NCBI RefSeq assembly: GCF_039655865.1
Contig: NZ_JBBYXL010000014.1
Location: forward strand, 1-64,000
Reading direction: 5' to 3'
Source of the DNA: Prosthecobacter sp. SYSU 5D2
GTDB taxonomy: Bacteria > Verrucomicrobiota > Verrucomicrobiia > Verrucomicrobiales > Verrucomicrobiaceae
Length of the DNA stretch: 64,000 nt
Below, piece by piece: positions 1 through 8,072 of this stretch. Both the position numbers and the translations under genes were made by a program. The notes under the pieces are model-generated. The model worked only from the letters and a program-made list of their open reading frames with translations. It did no database searches and was not told the DNA's origin. The first letter of the stretch is position 1, and each line of letters starts with the position of its first letter.

Positions 1-20
1 CCAGGCAACCCAACCCACAC

Positions 21-1136
21 TCAAAGAGCCCTGTCAGGGCGAGACACCCCGGCCCGCGTGAACCCCAGACTTGCCACCTCCTTCCAGAGTCGTGACAAAA
101 ACCACCAAGTACGCCGCCCCCCCCCCCCCACCCGGCCGGGGGGGGTGGGCCAGCCTTGTTGGCGGGCGAGGGTCTCGATTTGCTCCTGGAGGGGGGCGAG
201 GTGGATGAGCTCGCCGAGGATCTTGATGTAGCCGGAATCGCGGCCAGTGAACTGGAGGAACTGGTGGGTGCCGTGGTTCCAAAGGCGGACGAGATCCCGA
301 GTAACGAGGCCGGTGGGGGGGATGGGGTCCCAGTGCCAGGTGCCATCGGCAGTGCGGAGGGCGTAGCCGGGGGAGAGGGCGGGGCCGGAGAGGATGAGGG
401 GGGAACCTTTGTCAAGATTGGGGTCAAGGGGCCGGTCAAGAGCGTCAAGGCTAGGGTCAAGACAAGAGTTCAGAGGGGAGTCAGAGGTGCTGACTTGCCA
501 GTGGGGGAGGACTTCGAGGGATTGGACGTCGAAGACGGGGCCGAAGGGGTTGTAGGGCTGGGTGGCGATCTGGGAGGCGGCCTCGGTCATGCCGTAGGTC
601 TGGAAGACGCGCCAGCCGAGGGCGAGGGCGGAATCGGCGAGGGACTGGGACATGGCACCGCCGCCGATGATGGCGGCGCGGAGGGTGTCCGGACAGGGGA
701 TGCGGGCCTGGACGAGATCGTGCACCTGGGCTGGGACGAGGGAGACGAGGGTGATGCGCTCTTTTTCACACAGGGTGGCGAAATCCTGCGGCTGCCATTT
801 GGCGGTGGTCTGAGTGACGCGGCTGTGGCTGAGGTGGGCGCGGGCGAGGATGGAGAAGCCGCCGACGTGATGAAGGGGGAGGGCGATGAGCCAGTGGTCG
901 TCAGTGGTGACCTCGAAGTGGGTGTTGACGGCCTGGGCGGAGATCAAGAACGCACTTTTGGTGAGGGCGACCCATTTGGGGGTGCCGGTGCTGCCGGAGG
1001 TCTGGAAGAGGCAGAGATGGGTGAGGGACTGGGAGGTGAGAAAGTCGGCGAGGCCGGTGGCGGCGTCCGGCTGGGAGGGATTCACCGCGATGTGGTTGGC
1101 GGGGCTGTGCCAGTCGTCAAACACGGGAGGGGTCAT
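21..1136 (-). CDS. menE: o-Succinylbenzoate-CoA ligase (MenE), 3' end apparently frameshifted
   Basis: Acyl-adenylate-forming enzyme of menaquinone synthesis that activates o-succinylbenzoate with ATP and CoA. The ATP-binding signature TSGSTGTPK lies at residues 46-54, the YGMTEAASQIA motif in the middle and a TGRDSGYIK/GEL segment near the end, as expected for MenE. Its ATG overlaps the menC stop by four bases (ATGA), so it is probably translationally coupled as the last gene of menA-menC-menE. The tail is suspicious. After residue ~325 the frame enters a G13 tract and becomes Arg/Trp-rich, while a neighbouring frame encodes a hydrophobic strand-like AAYLVVFVTTLEG segment ending near base 34. 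A slip in the homopolymer, real or a sequencing error, probably changed the last ~40 residues. The family is confident; the true C-terminus is not. Confidence 0.88.
   Translation of the reverse strand: MTPPVFDDWHSPANHIAVNPSQPDAATGLADFLTSQSLTHLCLFQTSGSTGTPKWVALTKSAFLISAQAVNTHFEVTTDDHWLIALPLHHVGGFSILARAHLSHSRVTQTTAKWQPQDFATLCEKERITLVSLVPAQVHDLVQARIPCPDTLRAAIIGGGAMSQSLADSALALGWRVFQTYGMTEAASQIATQPYNPFGPVFDVQSLEVLPHWQVSTSDSPLNSCLDPSLDALDRPLDPNLDKGSPLILSGPALSPGYALRTADGTWHWDPIPPTGLVTRDLVRLWNHGTHQFLQFTGRDSGYIKILGELIHLAPLQEQIETLARQQGWPTPPGRVGGGGRRTWWFLSRLWKEVASLGFTRAGVSRPDRAL
117..149. repeat. C13/G8 homopolymer hairpin inside menE
   Basis: The plus strand has a run of 13 C (117-129), then ACCC, GGCC, a run of 8 G (138-145) and TGGG. 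CCCACCC (127-133) can pair with GGGTGGG (143-149) as a 7-bp stem. On the menE coding strand this is a 13-G tract, prone to replication or sequencing slippage, and it sits where the reading frame appears to break. Confidence 0.8.
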
Positions 1137-2107
1137 GTGAGGGGCCTCCAGGGGAGTTTTTCCAGGACATCGCCAAAGCCGAGGCCGCCGCCGCTGAGAT
1201 CGGGCGTCATGTGGCCGCCGGTGACGCGGATGCGCTCGAAGAAGGGGTCGGCATCGAAGAGGTGCTGGGTGCTGAGGCCGCAGAGGCCGATGCGGTCGCC
1301 GTGCTCCTGGCGGGCGAGGGCGGCCTGATAAGCGGCGTACATTTGGCCCAGGCCGTGGTCCATGGCGGAGGTGAGGACGAGGGGCTTACCGGGGTGCCTG
1401 TCTGCGACGGTGCGCCAGTCGCGACGGGCGGGCTTGACGACGACGGCATCGAAGCCGGTGCTGCCGTCGCGCCAGCCTTTGTCGAGGGCGAGCCTGACGC
1501 CCCATTTGGCCTGGCAGGCGGTCCAGAGGGCGGGGTCGTAGGGGAAAGGATCTTCGACGAAATCGAGCTGCCGATAGACGCGGACGGGCATGAACTCGAT
1601 GAATTTTTGGAAGTCGTCCATGCTGAGGCAGGCATTAAAATCCACCCGGAAGCGGAGGCGGGGGTCATCGGAAATACGGGCGCAGTTTTCCAGGAAGCGG
1701 GTGGTTTCGCCGTAGTTGGCGTAGCCCTTGGCCTTGATGGCGGGCCAGCCCTCGGCGAGGACTTTTTCAAATTGGGGGACGGTGTCCTGGGCGAAGCTCC
1801 AGGAGTAATGGCTGCGGGGGATTTCCAGGTCCTGAAAGAGGCTGATGCCTGCCTCGCGGGCGGCGCCATCCACAGACGCGCAATGGAGGGCCATGGCGGT
1901 GACGGGGGTGGTAATGCCCTGCGCGAGGAGGCGGAGCTGCTCATCAATGGGGGCATCGCCAAATTCCGGCCAGGGATGGACGCAGCCGTAGCCGGAACCG
2001 ATGCGGAGCAGGGCACCGGGGAAGACGCGGCGGTGAGAGGCAGAATTTAAGGCTACGCCGCTGCGGAGCAGGTATTCATGGATGTAGATGGGCTGGTCCA
2101 GGGTCAC
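1133..2107 (-). CDS. menC: o-Succinylbenzoate synthase (MenC)
   Basis: Enolase-superfamily enzyme that dehydrates SHCHC to o-succinylbenzoate in menaquinone synthesis. The catalytic set is readable: the KxK pair at K125/K127 (IKAKGY), metal ligands D156 (RVDFNA), E185 (FVEDPFPYD) and D209 (LALDKGW), and the second catalytic lysine K225 (VVVKPA). Its 324 residues match the family. The start codon is GTG, only three bases after the menA stop, and the stop overlaps menE, so the three genes form a tightly coupled operon. The complete active site argues for a functional enzyme rather than a generic muconate cycloisomerase-like paralogue. Confidence 0.93.
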   Translation of the reverse strand: MTLDQPIYIHEYLLRSGVALNSASHRRVFPGALLRIGSGYGCVHPWPEFGDAPIDEQLRLLAQGITTPVTAMALHCASVDGAAREAGISLFQDLEIPRSHYSWSFAQDTVPQFEKVLAEGWPAIKAKGYANYGETTRFLENCARISDDPRLRFRVDFNACLSMDDFQKFIEFMPVRVYRQLDFVEDPFPYDPALWTACQAKWGVRLALDKGWRDGSTGFDAVVVKPARRDWRTVADRHPGKPLVLTSAMDHGLGQMYAAYQAALARQEHGDRIGLCGLSTQHLFDADPFFERIRVTGGHMTPDLSGGGLGFGDVLEKLPWRPLT

Positions 2108-2110
2108 AGG

Positions 2111-3001
2111 TCACAAGGGGGTGAGGTGTGTCCTGGATACGCCCCAGCAGAACAAGGCGGCGAACAAGAGTAACTGCATGCCGCTGAGAGCGAGGAGGCG
2201 GTTGTATGACGGGCCGGGGGGCTGGGTCCAGATGCGGAGGATGAGGAAGAGGCCGACGGGGACGGTGGCGAGGGGGACGGTGAAGGCGCGGGGGAAGTCA
2301 TGCTGCCACCAGTAAAGACCGGCGAGGTGGGCGAGAAGGATGAGGGCGGTGATCTCCAGCCGGGCGAAGGTGATGCCGAAGCGGACGGCCAACGTGCGTT
2401 TGCCCGTGCTGCGGTCTTCGGCCTGGTCACGGAGGTTATTGATGGCGATGAGGACGGTGGAGAGGCAGCCAACCTGGAAACCGGCGATGAGGCCGCCTTC
2501 CAGCCACTCGCCGGACTGGACGAAGGCGGAGCCGGTGACGGCGACGAAGCCGAAGAAGAGGATGACAAAAAGCTCGCCCAGGCCGCGATACGCGAGGGGC
2601 ATGGGGCCGCCGGTGTAGCCGTAGCAGAAGTAGAGGGAAGGAATGCCGATGACGATGATGGCGACGCCGCGTGCCTGGATGAGGGGGACGGAAAGGAGGG
2701 CGGCAAGGGCGAGCATGAACCAGGCGGCGGTGAAGACGGCGCGGGGGGACATGACGCCGGAGGCGGTGATGCGGCGGGGGCCGAGGCGGGCGTGGGTATC
2801 CGCGCCTTTCATGAAGTCCAGAACGTCATTGAACCAGTTGGTGGCGATTTGCAGGGCGAGGGCGCTCGCCAACGTGCAGAGGAGGAGCCAGGTGCTCCAT
2901 TGGCCGCTGATTTTCCAGCCCAGGACGGAGCCGACGACCACGGGGGCAATGGCCGCACCGAGGGTTTTCGGGCGGGCGGCGGCGATCCATTCAAAGAGCA
3001 T
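2111..3001 (-). CDS. menA: 1,4-Dihydroxy-2-naphthoate polyprenyltransferase (MenA)
   Basis: UbiA-family integral membrane prenyltransferase that attaches the polyprenyl chain to DHNA, giving demethylmenaquinone. Both Asp-rich prenyl-diphosphate motifs are present: NDVLDFMKGAD at residues 58-68 and NNLRDQAED at 188-196, followed by the MenA-typical GKRTLAVRFG. The rest is a series of hydrophobic helices, and 296 residues is normal. It is first in menA-menC-menE. No Shine-Dalgarno sequence is evident upstream of its ATG. Polyprenyl donor could come from the synthase at the other end of the window, but that is only inference. Confidence 0.94.
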   Translation of the reverse strand: MLFEWIAAARPKTLGAAIAPVVVGSVLGWKISGQWSTWLLLCTLASALALQIATNWFNDVLDFMKGADTHARLGPRRITASGVMSPRAVFTAAWFMLALAALLSVPLIQARGVAIIVIGIPSLYFCYGYTGGPMPLAYRGLGELFVILFFGFVAVTGSAFVQSGEWLEGGLIAGFQVGCLSTVLIAINNLRDQAEDRSTGKRTLAVRFGITFARLEITALILLAHLAGLYWWQHDFPRAFTVPLATVPVGLFLILRIWTQPPGPSYNRLLALSGMQLLLFAALFCWGVSRTHLTPL

Positions 3002-3178
3002 GAGCAGCGGGAGAAGGAGGTGTGAGAAAAGACGAAGGCATCAAGAGACGATGTGAGCCGCTTTTCAACCGGGAACGTATCCTCTCAAAGAGCAAAGAAA
3101 TCTCTCGCATCCAACGCATTGTCGCTTTTAACTGGCCCTGATTGCATCTGTGTGCCATCACCCCCTTTCACAAGGCTT

Positions 3179-4609
3179 ATGTCATCCCTCCAGGCCATCC
3201 GCGACGCTCTTGAGCAGTCCCCTGATAATGTCTCCCTCCTTCTGCTCTTTGGCCGTGCCAGCATGGAGCTTCTGCACCTTGAAGATGCCCGCGAGGCCTT
3301 TGAGCGCGTGCTTGCCATTGACCCTGACCACACGGACGCGCAGCTAGGTGTGGCGCGGGTGCTGTTTATGGAAGGTGATGCCTCCGGTGCGGCGGTGCGG
3401 GCTGAGCGGGTGCTCTTGCAGGAGCCGGACAATGCGTCTGCCCACCTGCTGCTGAGCCGGGTGCATCTGAGCGAAAACGACCGGTCCAAGGCGATCGAGC
3501 ATTTTGACCGCGCGGCGCAGATTGACGGCACGATGAGTGATCCGGCGCTGGAGCGTGAGCTGGGCCGCACGGCGCGTGATGCGCGGCGGACGTCCCCTGC
3601 CCCGTCGGCCCCGGAGCCGCCGGCTTCGAGCAGTGATGCTGCCGAAGACGGTGATGCGTCTCAGGAATTTTACGATGATCCGTTTGATGAGCCGCCCTAT
3701 GACTGGCGGCCGGAGACGTTTTTTACACCGGGTGATCCGAACCGCTTCGAGACGACCTTTGCCGATGTGGGCGGGATGGACGAGCTGAAGGAGGAGATCC
3801 GCCTGAAGATCATTTATCCCCTGCAATACCCGGACCTGTATAAGGCCTATGGGCGGCGCACGGGCGGTGGCATTTTGATCTATGGGCCTCCGGGCTGCGG
3901 CAAGACGCTGGTGCTGCGCGCGGTGGCTGGCGAGGTGCCTTGCAACTACCTATCGGTGGGGCTGCATGAGATTTTTGATCCTTACTTCGGCAGCACGGAG
4001 CGGAACCTGCATCAGATCTTTGAAACGGCGCGGGCGAATGCGCCGTGCGTGCTGGTTTTTGATGACCTGGACTCACTGGCCCAGGACCGACGGAATGTGC
4101 GCGAAAGCCAGCTGCGCAATCTGGTGAACCAGTTTCTCCATGAACTGGACGGACTGCGTGAAAACCAGCGCGTGCTGGTGATTGGTGCGACGAATCAGCC
4201 GTGGTCGCTGGATCCGGCTTTCCGTCGCCCGGGGCGTTTTGATCAGGCGATTTTTGTGCAGCCGCCGGATGCGGGAGCACGGGCGCAGATCGTCACGCTA
4301 CTGGCGAAGGACAAGCCGATTTCGAATCTGAATGTGGAGGCGCTCGTTGAGGCCACGGCCGGTTTTTCCGGGGCCGATATGGGCTGGGTGTTTGACCGTG
4401 CGGCGGAGCTGGCGCTTTCGGCGGCGATCCATAGCGGGCAGCCGGTACCGATCACGATGGAGCTGCTCTTAAACGTGGCGCACAGTCATACGCCGAGCAC
4501 GCAGAGCTGGTTTGAAGGCGTGCGGGATCATGCGCATCAGGTGTCGCCGGACGGCTTTTTCAATGAGGTGCGGAAGTTCCTCAATGCGCCGTCTTCGAAG
4601 GAGCGATGA
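3179..4609 (+). CDS. TPR-containing AAA+ ATPase
   Basis: Cytoplasmic protein with an N-terminal tetratricopeptide-like region (residues ~1-130, including LEDAREAFERVLAIDP), a Pro/Asp-rich linker (~135-190) and a C-terminal AAA+ module of the FtsH/Cdc48-like class. Walker A is GPPGCGKT (~236-243), Walker B CVLVFDDLD (~291-299), and the arginine finger lies in FRRPGRFDQ. The ATPase is followed by an alpha-helical lid with GFSGADMGWV. The frame is open from 3053, but I chose the ATG at 3179 because the TPR begins there and AAGG lies just upstream. TPR repeats probably recruit partner or client proteins. No protease or membrane domain is present, so it is more likely a remodelling ATPase than FtsH. 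The specific function is unknown. Confidence 0.85.
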   Translation: MSSLQAIRDALEQSPDNVSLLLLFGRASMELLHLEDAREAFERVLAIDPDHTDAQLGVARVLFMEGDASGAAVRAERVLLQEPDNASAHLLLSRVHLSENDRSKAIEHFDRAAQIDGTMSDPALERELGRTARDARRTSPAPSAPEPPASSSDAAEDGDASQEFYDDPFDEPPYDWRPETFFTPGDPNRFETTFADVGGMDELKEEIRLKIIYPLQYPDLYKAYGRRTGGGILIYGPPGCGKTLVLRAVAGEVPCNYLSVGLHEIFDPYFGSTERNLHQIFETARANAPCVLVFDDLDSLAQDRRNVRESQLRNLVNQFLHELDGLRENQRVLVIGATNQPWSLDPAFRRPGRFDQAIFVQPPDAGARAQIVTLLAKDKPISNLNVEALVEATAGFSGADMGWVFDRAAELALSAAIHSGQPVPITMELLLNVAHSHTPSTQSWFEGVRDHAHQVSPDGFFNEVRKFLNAPSSKER

Positions 4610-4616
4610 GGTTGAT

Positions 4617-4634
4617 GCGGACGAGGTCGTCCGC
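4617..4634. terminator. Palindromic hairpin between convergent genes
   Basis: GCGGACGA-GG-TCGTCCGC is a perfect inverted repeat seven bases after the AAA+ stop and 43 bases from the end of the convergent HHH gene. A T-rich but interrupted stretch (GCTCCGTTTGCTTTGTTG) follows on the plus strand. It is a plausible bidirectional terminator, but lacks a clean U-tract. Confidence 0.5.
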
Positions 4635-4676
4635 GCTCCGTTTGCTTTGTTGTGCGGACGGGGGCGGCCGCGATCC

Positions 4677-5657
4677 TTAGACGAGTTCGCCTTCGGCCAA
4701 GCGCCGGGCTTGCTCGACCCAGCGCTCTCTTTCGATGCGGTCTTTAAAGGCCAGCCTTCGCGAAAACTCCCTGATCTGGACCTGATTCCAGGCGGAGATT
4801 TGCTGAAAGCGATAGACCCCCACTTCATGAAGCCGGTTCTGCAATGCTGGTGAGATGCCGTTCACCCGGGTCAGGTCATCCACATCCGGTGGCGGCTCTT
4901 TATAAACCAGGCCCAACGCGGGATCATTCTCCGGGATCACGGATGGGGGCGCTGATGCAGGAGCAGGGATGGCCCCGGCATCGGGATCAATGATGAAATC
5001 CAATGCCGAGCCAATGCCCAGCAAATCGAGTCCGTTTTGCCCCTCTTCATCATTTTTGTCCTCGTTCAGAAGAGCCGGTTGTTTCTCTTCTTCGGGTTCC
5101 TCGTCCATCAGAAACGAAAAGGGTTCCACGGCATCCTCATCCTCTGGAGGCGGGGTCGCAGGTGCAGCCGCAGGCGGACGTGACTTGGCCAGGCTGTCCA
5201 GTTTCATCTGAATCCGCGACAAAGCTGCCTCCTTGATGACCGGCCGGTCAGACATCTGCAACTCGGGCAGATCGGGGATCAAGGGCACGGGCGGGGTTTC
5301 TGCCACAGGTTGGGTCAACGGCGCAGGTGCCTCGATTTTCCGCTCTGGAAAAAGTGCGGGCGGTGATGGCGGCACCTGGGCAGACAGCTTGGGTGGGAGC
5401 AGCTCTTGGACCGGTGGCGTGGCTGGCTTCAATGCCTGCTCTGCCATTTTGCGTTTCAGCCCGGCCACCTCCTCGCGCAGGCTGTCCGTCTCTTCCTGCA
5501 AGTGGCGGTTCTGGCGCTTGTAGCGTCCCCAGGTCAACCCGCCAAACCACAGACCCAGAAGAAAGAAAAGGCACCCCAAACCGGCCACAAACGCTGTGCT
5601 ATGCGTGAGGAAATACCACAGCGGTTCAGTCTCCAGGGATGTAAAATCAAACTTCAT
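4677..5657 (-). CDS. Membrane-anchored coiled-coil protein with C-terminal helix-hairpin-helix domain
   Basis: An N-terminal transmembrane helix (residues ~18-40) is followed by a short coiled coil (~48-75), a long Pro/Glu-rich disordered region (~75-255) and a C-terminal domain beginning DDLTRVNGISPALQNRL. That domain resembles the helix-hairpin-helix/SAM-like module often found at the end of uncharacterised membrane proteins (ILGIGP-type motif). The protein would be anchored in the inner membrane with the HHH domain probably cytoplasmic. It lies eight bases downstream of the OmpA-like gene on the same strand and is almost certainly co-transcribed. Whether the HHH domain binds nucleic acid or protein cannot be told from sequence. 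No recognised named family. Confidence 0.75.
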   Translation of the reverse strand: MKFDFTSLETEPLWYFLTHSTAFVAGLGCLFFLLGLWFGGLTWGRYKRQNRHLQEETDSLREEVAGLKRKMAEQALKPATPPVQELLPPKLSAQVPPSPPALFPERKIEAPAPLTQPVAETPPVPLIPDLPELQMSDRPVIKEAALSRIQMKLDSLAKSRPPAAAPATPPPEDEDAVEPFSFLMDEEPEEEKQPALLNEDKNDEEGQNGLDLLGIGSALDFIIDPDAGAIPAPASAPPSVIPENDPALGLVYKEPPPDVDDLTRVNGISPALQNRLHEVGVYRFQQISAWNQVQIREFSRRLAFKDRIERERWVEQARRLAEGELV

Positions 5658-5665
5658 TGCGGATA

Positions 5666-6937
5666 TCAGCGGATCAGGATCTCTACGGTGCGGGGATTTT
5701 CAGGTGCGCCCGGCGTGCCAGCACGCACAGGCTCAAAGGCGGCGGTCTGCACATCGCTGGCAGGCAGCCCTTGTTCAACGAGAAAAGAGTGCACTTCGCC
5801 CGCTCGCGCCAAGGCCAGCTTCCGCTCAGATTCTGGATTGCCATCAGGATCCGGGTGACTTCCAATGAGCAGCTTGACGACCGGTCCAGCCGTCAGTAAC
5901 GAAGGCGTCAAGGCTGCCAGTTTCGCCTGCTCCTGGGCGCTTAAAGTCTGACGGCCTGGGTCAAAACTGATGCTCTGGCCAGACAGCGTCTCCCTCAGAT
6001 TTTCGAGCTGCGTTTCAGGGATCGTGCTCTCCGGCTTGTAGCCTGGGAAATGATATTCTGAAGGATAGAACACCAGTTTGGAAATCACCTTTTTCCCACC
6101 CGTAACGGGTCGCAACAGCGCCAGCCATTCACTTTCAAGGGTCCGCGTTGCTGCCGCCTCGATCATCGGTTCCCCCTCTTTGTTGATTGAAAACCGTCGG
6201 GCGGAAGGAGAGGTAAAAAAAGCACGTACAAAGGAAGTCAAAGAGTCCGTATCGGAAAATACGGAAGGGAGTGTGTGGGCGCTTTCCTTCAGTTCTGTGG
6301 CATCCGTTCCACTCAAGAGCTTAACAAGCTGCCCACGCAGGCCATTGGCAGGAACAAGTCCAGCCAACTTGATCCCGGAAGAATCTTTTACCATTTCCAG
6401 CCAGGCGGCGACTTTCAGGTTTTCGATGATGGGTGCCATTAGGCGGCTGTCGGCCGTCAGAGGCCCCTGTTCACTTTCTGGCCAGCGCACCTGCGCATCC
6501 GCATGGAGGCCTTCTGTAGTCACCGTCAGGTCCGGGCGCAGCAGGTGAATCAACCGGGCAGCCTCACGGATGTTCTGTTCTTCAGGAAGCCAGCCTTCCA
6601 GAGTCAGGATATCATTGGCTAGGCGGGCGCGGAGGCTGGCCGGAATGCTGAGTTCATCCTTCACCAGTCGCAACGGTCTGATGGCCAAAACAGCGGCGCG
6701 GGCTTTTTCCAGTGCCGCGCGGTCCGGCGCATTCCCGGCGATACGAAGATCCAGAAAGCGCACATCCGCTGCCGCTGAACGTACACCTTGCTTAGCCAAT
6801 GCGGCCAGCACCTGCTGGTGCAGATCTGGAAGCTGCTTTTCGGTATAGAACCAGCCATGCACGATCACCAGCAGCAGCAGCAAGGCCAGGGAGATGAGCA
6901 GGATGAAGAAACGCATGACGAGGAAGAACATTGACAC
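5666..6937 (-). CDS. OmpA-family protein with N-terminal membrane anchor and BON-like region
   Basis: An N-terminal hydrophobic helix (residues ~8-30) without a clear signal cleavage site suggests an inner-membrane anchor. The region from ~30 to 170 has alternating strand/helix segments resembling BON domains. The C-terminal ~100 residues match an OmpA-like peptidoglycan-associating domain: SISFDPGRQTLS, then KLLIGSHPDPDG and LALARAGEVHSFLVEQGLP. The likely role is to link the envelope to the cell wall. The start is GTG at 6937 or ATG at 6931. It precedes the HHH protein in a two-gene unit. The -35 box of the divergent PfkB promoter overlaps its first codons. Confidence 0.78.
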   Translation of the reverse strand: MSMFFLVMRFFILLISLALLLLLVIVHGWFYTEKQLPDLHQQVLAALAKQGVRSAAADVRFLDLRIAGNAPDRAALEKARAAVLAIRPLRLVKDELSIPASLRARLANDILTLEGWLPEEQNIREAARLIHLLRPDLTVTTEGLHADAQVRWPESEQGPLTADSRLMAPIIENLKVAAWLEMVKDSSGIKLAGLVPANGLRGQLVKLLSGTDATELKESAHTLPSVFSDTDSLTSFVRAFFTSPSARRFSINKEGEPMIEAAATRTLESEWLALLRPVTGGKKVISKLVFYPSEYHFPGYKPESTIPETQLENLRETLSGQSISFDPGRQTLSAQEQAKLAALTPSLLTAGPVVKLLIGSHPDPDGNPESERKLALARAGEVHSFLVEQGLPASDVQTAAFEPVRAGTPGAPENPRTVEILIR

Positions 6938-6959
6938 AGGGGTGGGCTAACGGATACTC
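6932..6959 (+). promoter_or_regulatory. Sigma70-type promoter for the PfkB kinase gene
   Basis: A perfect -35 TTGACA (6932-6937) is separated by 16 bases from GATACT (6954-6959, four of six consensus matches). It predicts a leader of about 70 bases before the ATG at 7039. The -35 overlaps the start codon region of the divergent OmpA-like gene. Confidence 0.5.
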
Positions 6960-7038
6960 CGCCGCCCTTCTGCGCCTGAGTACCTACGGAGGTCCGATGC
7001 TGCGCTGCAAGAACTATTCCACACTCCCACTTATCCCC

Positions 7039-7959
7039 ATGTCTGTCATCATCGCCGGAACCGTCGCCCTGGACAACGTCAAGACCCCTCAAGATGCCCA
7101 GGAGAACCTGCTCGGCGGCTCCGCTTCCTATGCCGCCCTGGCCGCCAGCATTTTCACACCGGAAGTTCACCTCGTGGGCATCATCGGCCATGATTTCCCG
7201 GAAGCCCACCTGAACCTGCTGAGCAGCAAGGGCATCTCCCTGGACGGCGTGGAGCGGAGCGACGGGGCCTCCTTTACCTGGAGCGGCGAATACCACGATG
7301 ACATGAACAGCCGCACCACGCACAATGTGGCCATCAACGTCCTGGAGCATTGGATGCCGAAGCTTTCCACCGCCGGGGCCGCTGCGAAGATCGCCGTGCT
7401 GGCCAACATGAGCCCGGACAACCAGATGCAGACGCTGGAGCAGTGCACGGGTGCTGATTTCATCACGGCCGACACGATGGACCTGTGGATCAGCATCGCC
7501 AATGAGCGGCTGCATGATGTCCTCAAGAAGATTGACCTGCTGGTCATCAATGAGGGTGAGGCCAAGGAGTTCGCCGGAACGACCAACCTCGTCGAAGCCG
7601 GCTACCGCCTCCAGGCCAAGGGCCCGCGCTTTGTGGTCGTCAAACGCGGTGAGCATGGCAGTTATCTCTTTGGAGAAGGTGCCGGAGATTTCTTCGCCTG
7701 CTCTGCCTACCCGCTGCGCTCCGTCTTCGACCCCACCGGTGCCGGGGATTCCTTCCTCGGTGGCCTGGCCGGCTGGCTCTCTGCCAATGGCAAGACCAAG
7801 CCGACTTTTGCCGATCTGAAGACCGCCGTGGTCCACGGCAGCGTCACCGCCAGTTATACCTGCGAAGCTTTCAGCACGCATAAGCTGCAGACGGTCACCA
7901 AGGAGGATGTGGCGGCACGACTGAATGAATTGAAGCTGTTTACGGACTTCGTGGCGTAA
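7039..7959 (+). CDS. PfkB-family sugar/nucleoside kinase
   Basis: Ribokinase-like cytoplasmic kinase of 306 residues. The N-terminal [12 protein letters not shown] segment and the C-terminal anion-hole signature [18 protein letters not shown], with catalytic Asp in GAGD, are diagnostic. Substrate is not evident; the fold also serves ribose, fructose, adenosine and ADP-heptose kinases. I used the ATG at 7039 ([13 protein letters not shown]) because homology-like sequence begins there, although the frame is open from 6931. It stands upstream of menB on the same strand with a 113-base gap that contains a long inverted repeat, so co-transcription with menB is possible but not certain. Confidence 0.85.
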   Translation: MSVIIAGTVALDNVKTPQDAQENLLGGSASYAALAASIFTPEVHLVGIIGHDFPEAHLNLLSSKGISLDGVERSDGASFTWSGEYHDDMNSRTTHNVAINVLEHWMPKLSTAGAAAKIAVLANMSPDNQMQTLEQCTGADFITADTMDLWISIANERLHDVLKKIDLLVINEGEAKEFAGTTNLVEAGYRLQAKGPRFVVVKRGEHGSYLFGEGAGDFFACSAYPLRSVFDPTGAGDSFLGGLAGWLSANGKTKPTFADLKTAVVHGSVTASYTCEAFSTHKLQTVTKEDVAARLNELKLFTDFVA

Positions 7960-7975
7960 AGAGAAGTTTGCTGTT

Positions 7976-8059
7976 GTTTGCGATGGATGGTGATGGTTTG
8001 CAGTTGATTGAAAACCATTGCCAACCACGGCAAACGCGCAGCGCCAACCATCGCCAACC
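7976..8059 (+). promoter_or_regulatory. Imperfect inverted repeat with competing second arm, upstream of menB
   Basis: A 25-base arm at 7976-8000 pairs with 8011-8035 (about 19 of 25 positions, 10-base loop). A second complementary segment at 8041-8059, built from two GCCAACC-type units, could pair with the same left arm instead. The structure ends 13 bases before the menB ATG. It may be a mutually exclusive hairpin (attenuator or leader) or a REP-like intergenic repeat; the sequence alone does not decide. Confidence 0.4.
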
Positions 8060-8072
8060 TTCCCTTCCCCCT

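Noticed and set aside
156..1328. A 390-codon plus-strand frame over menE and menC
   Set aside because: Gly/Glu/Val-rich shadow of the minus-strand genes, with no recognisable domain.
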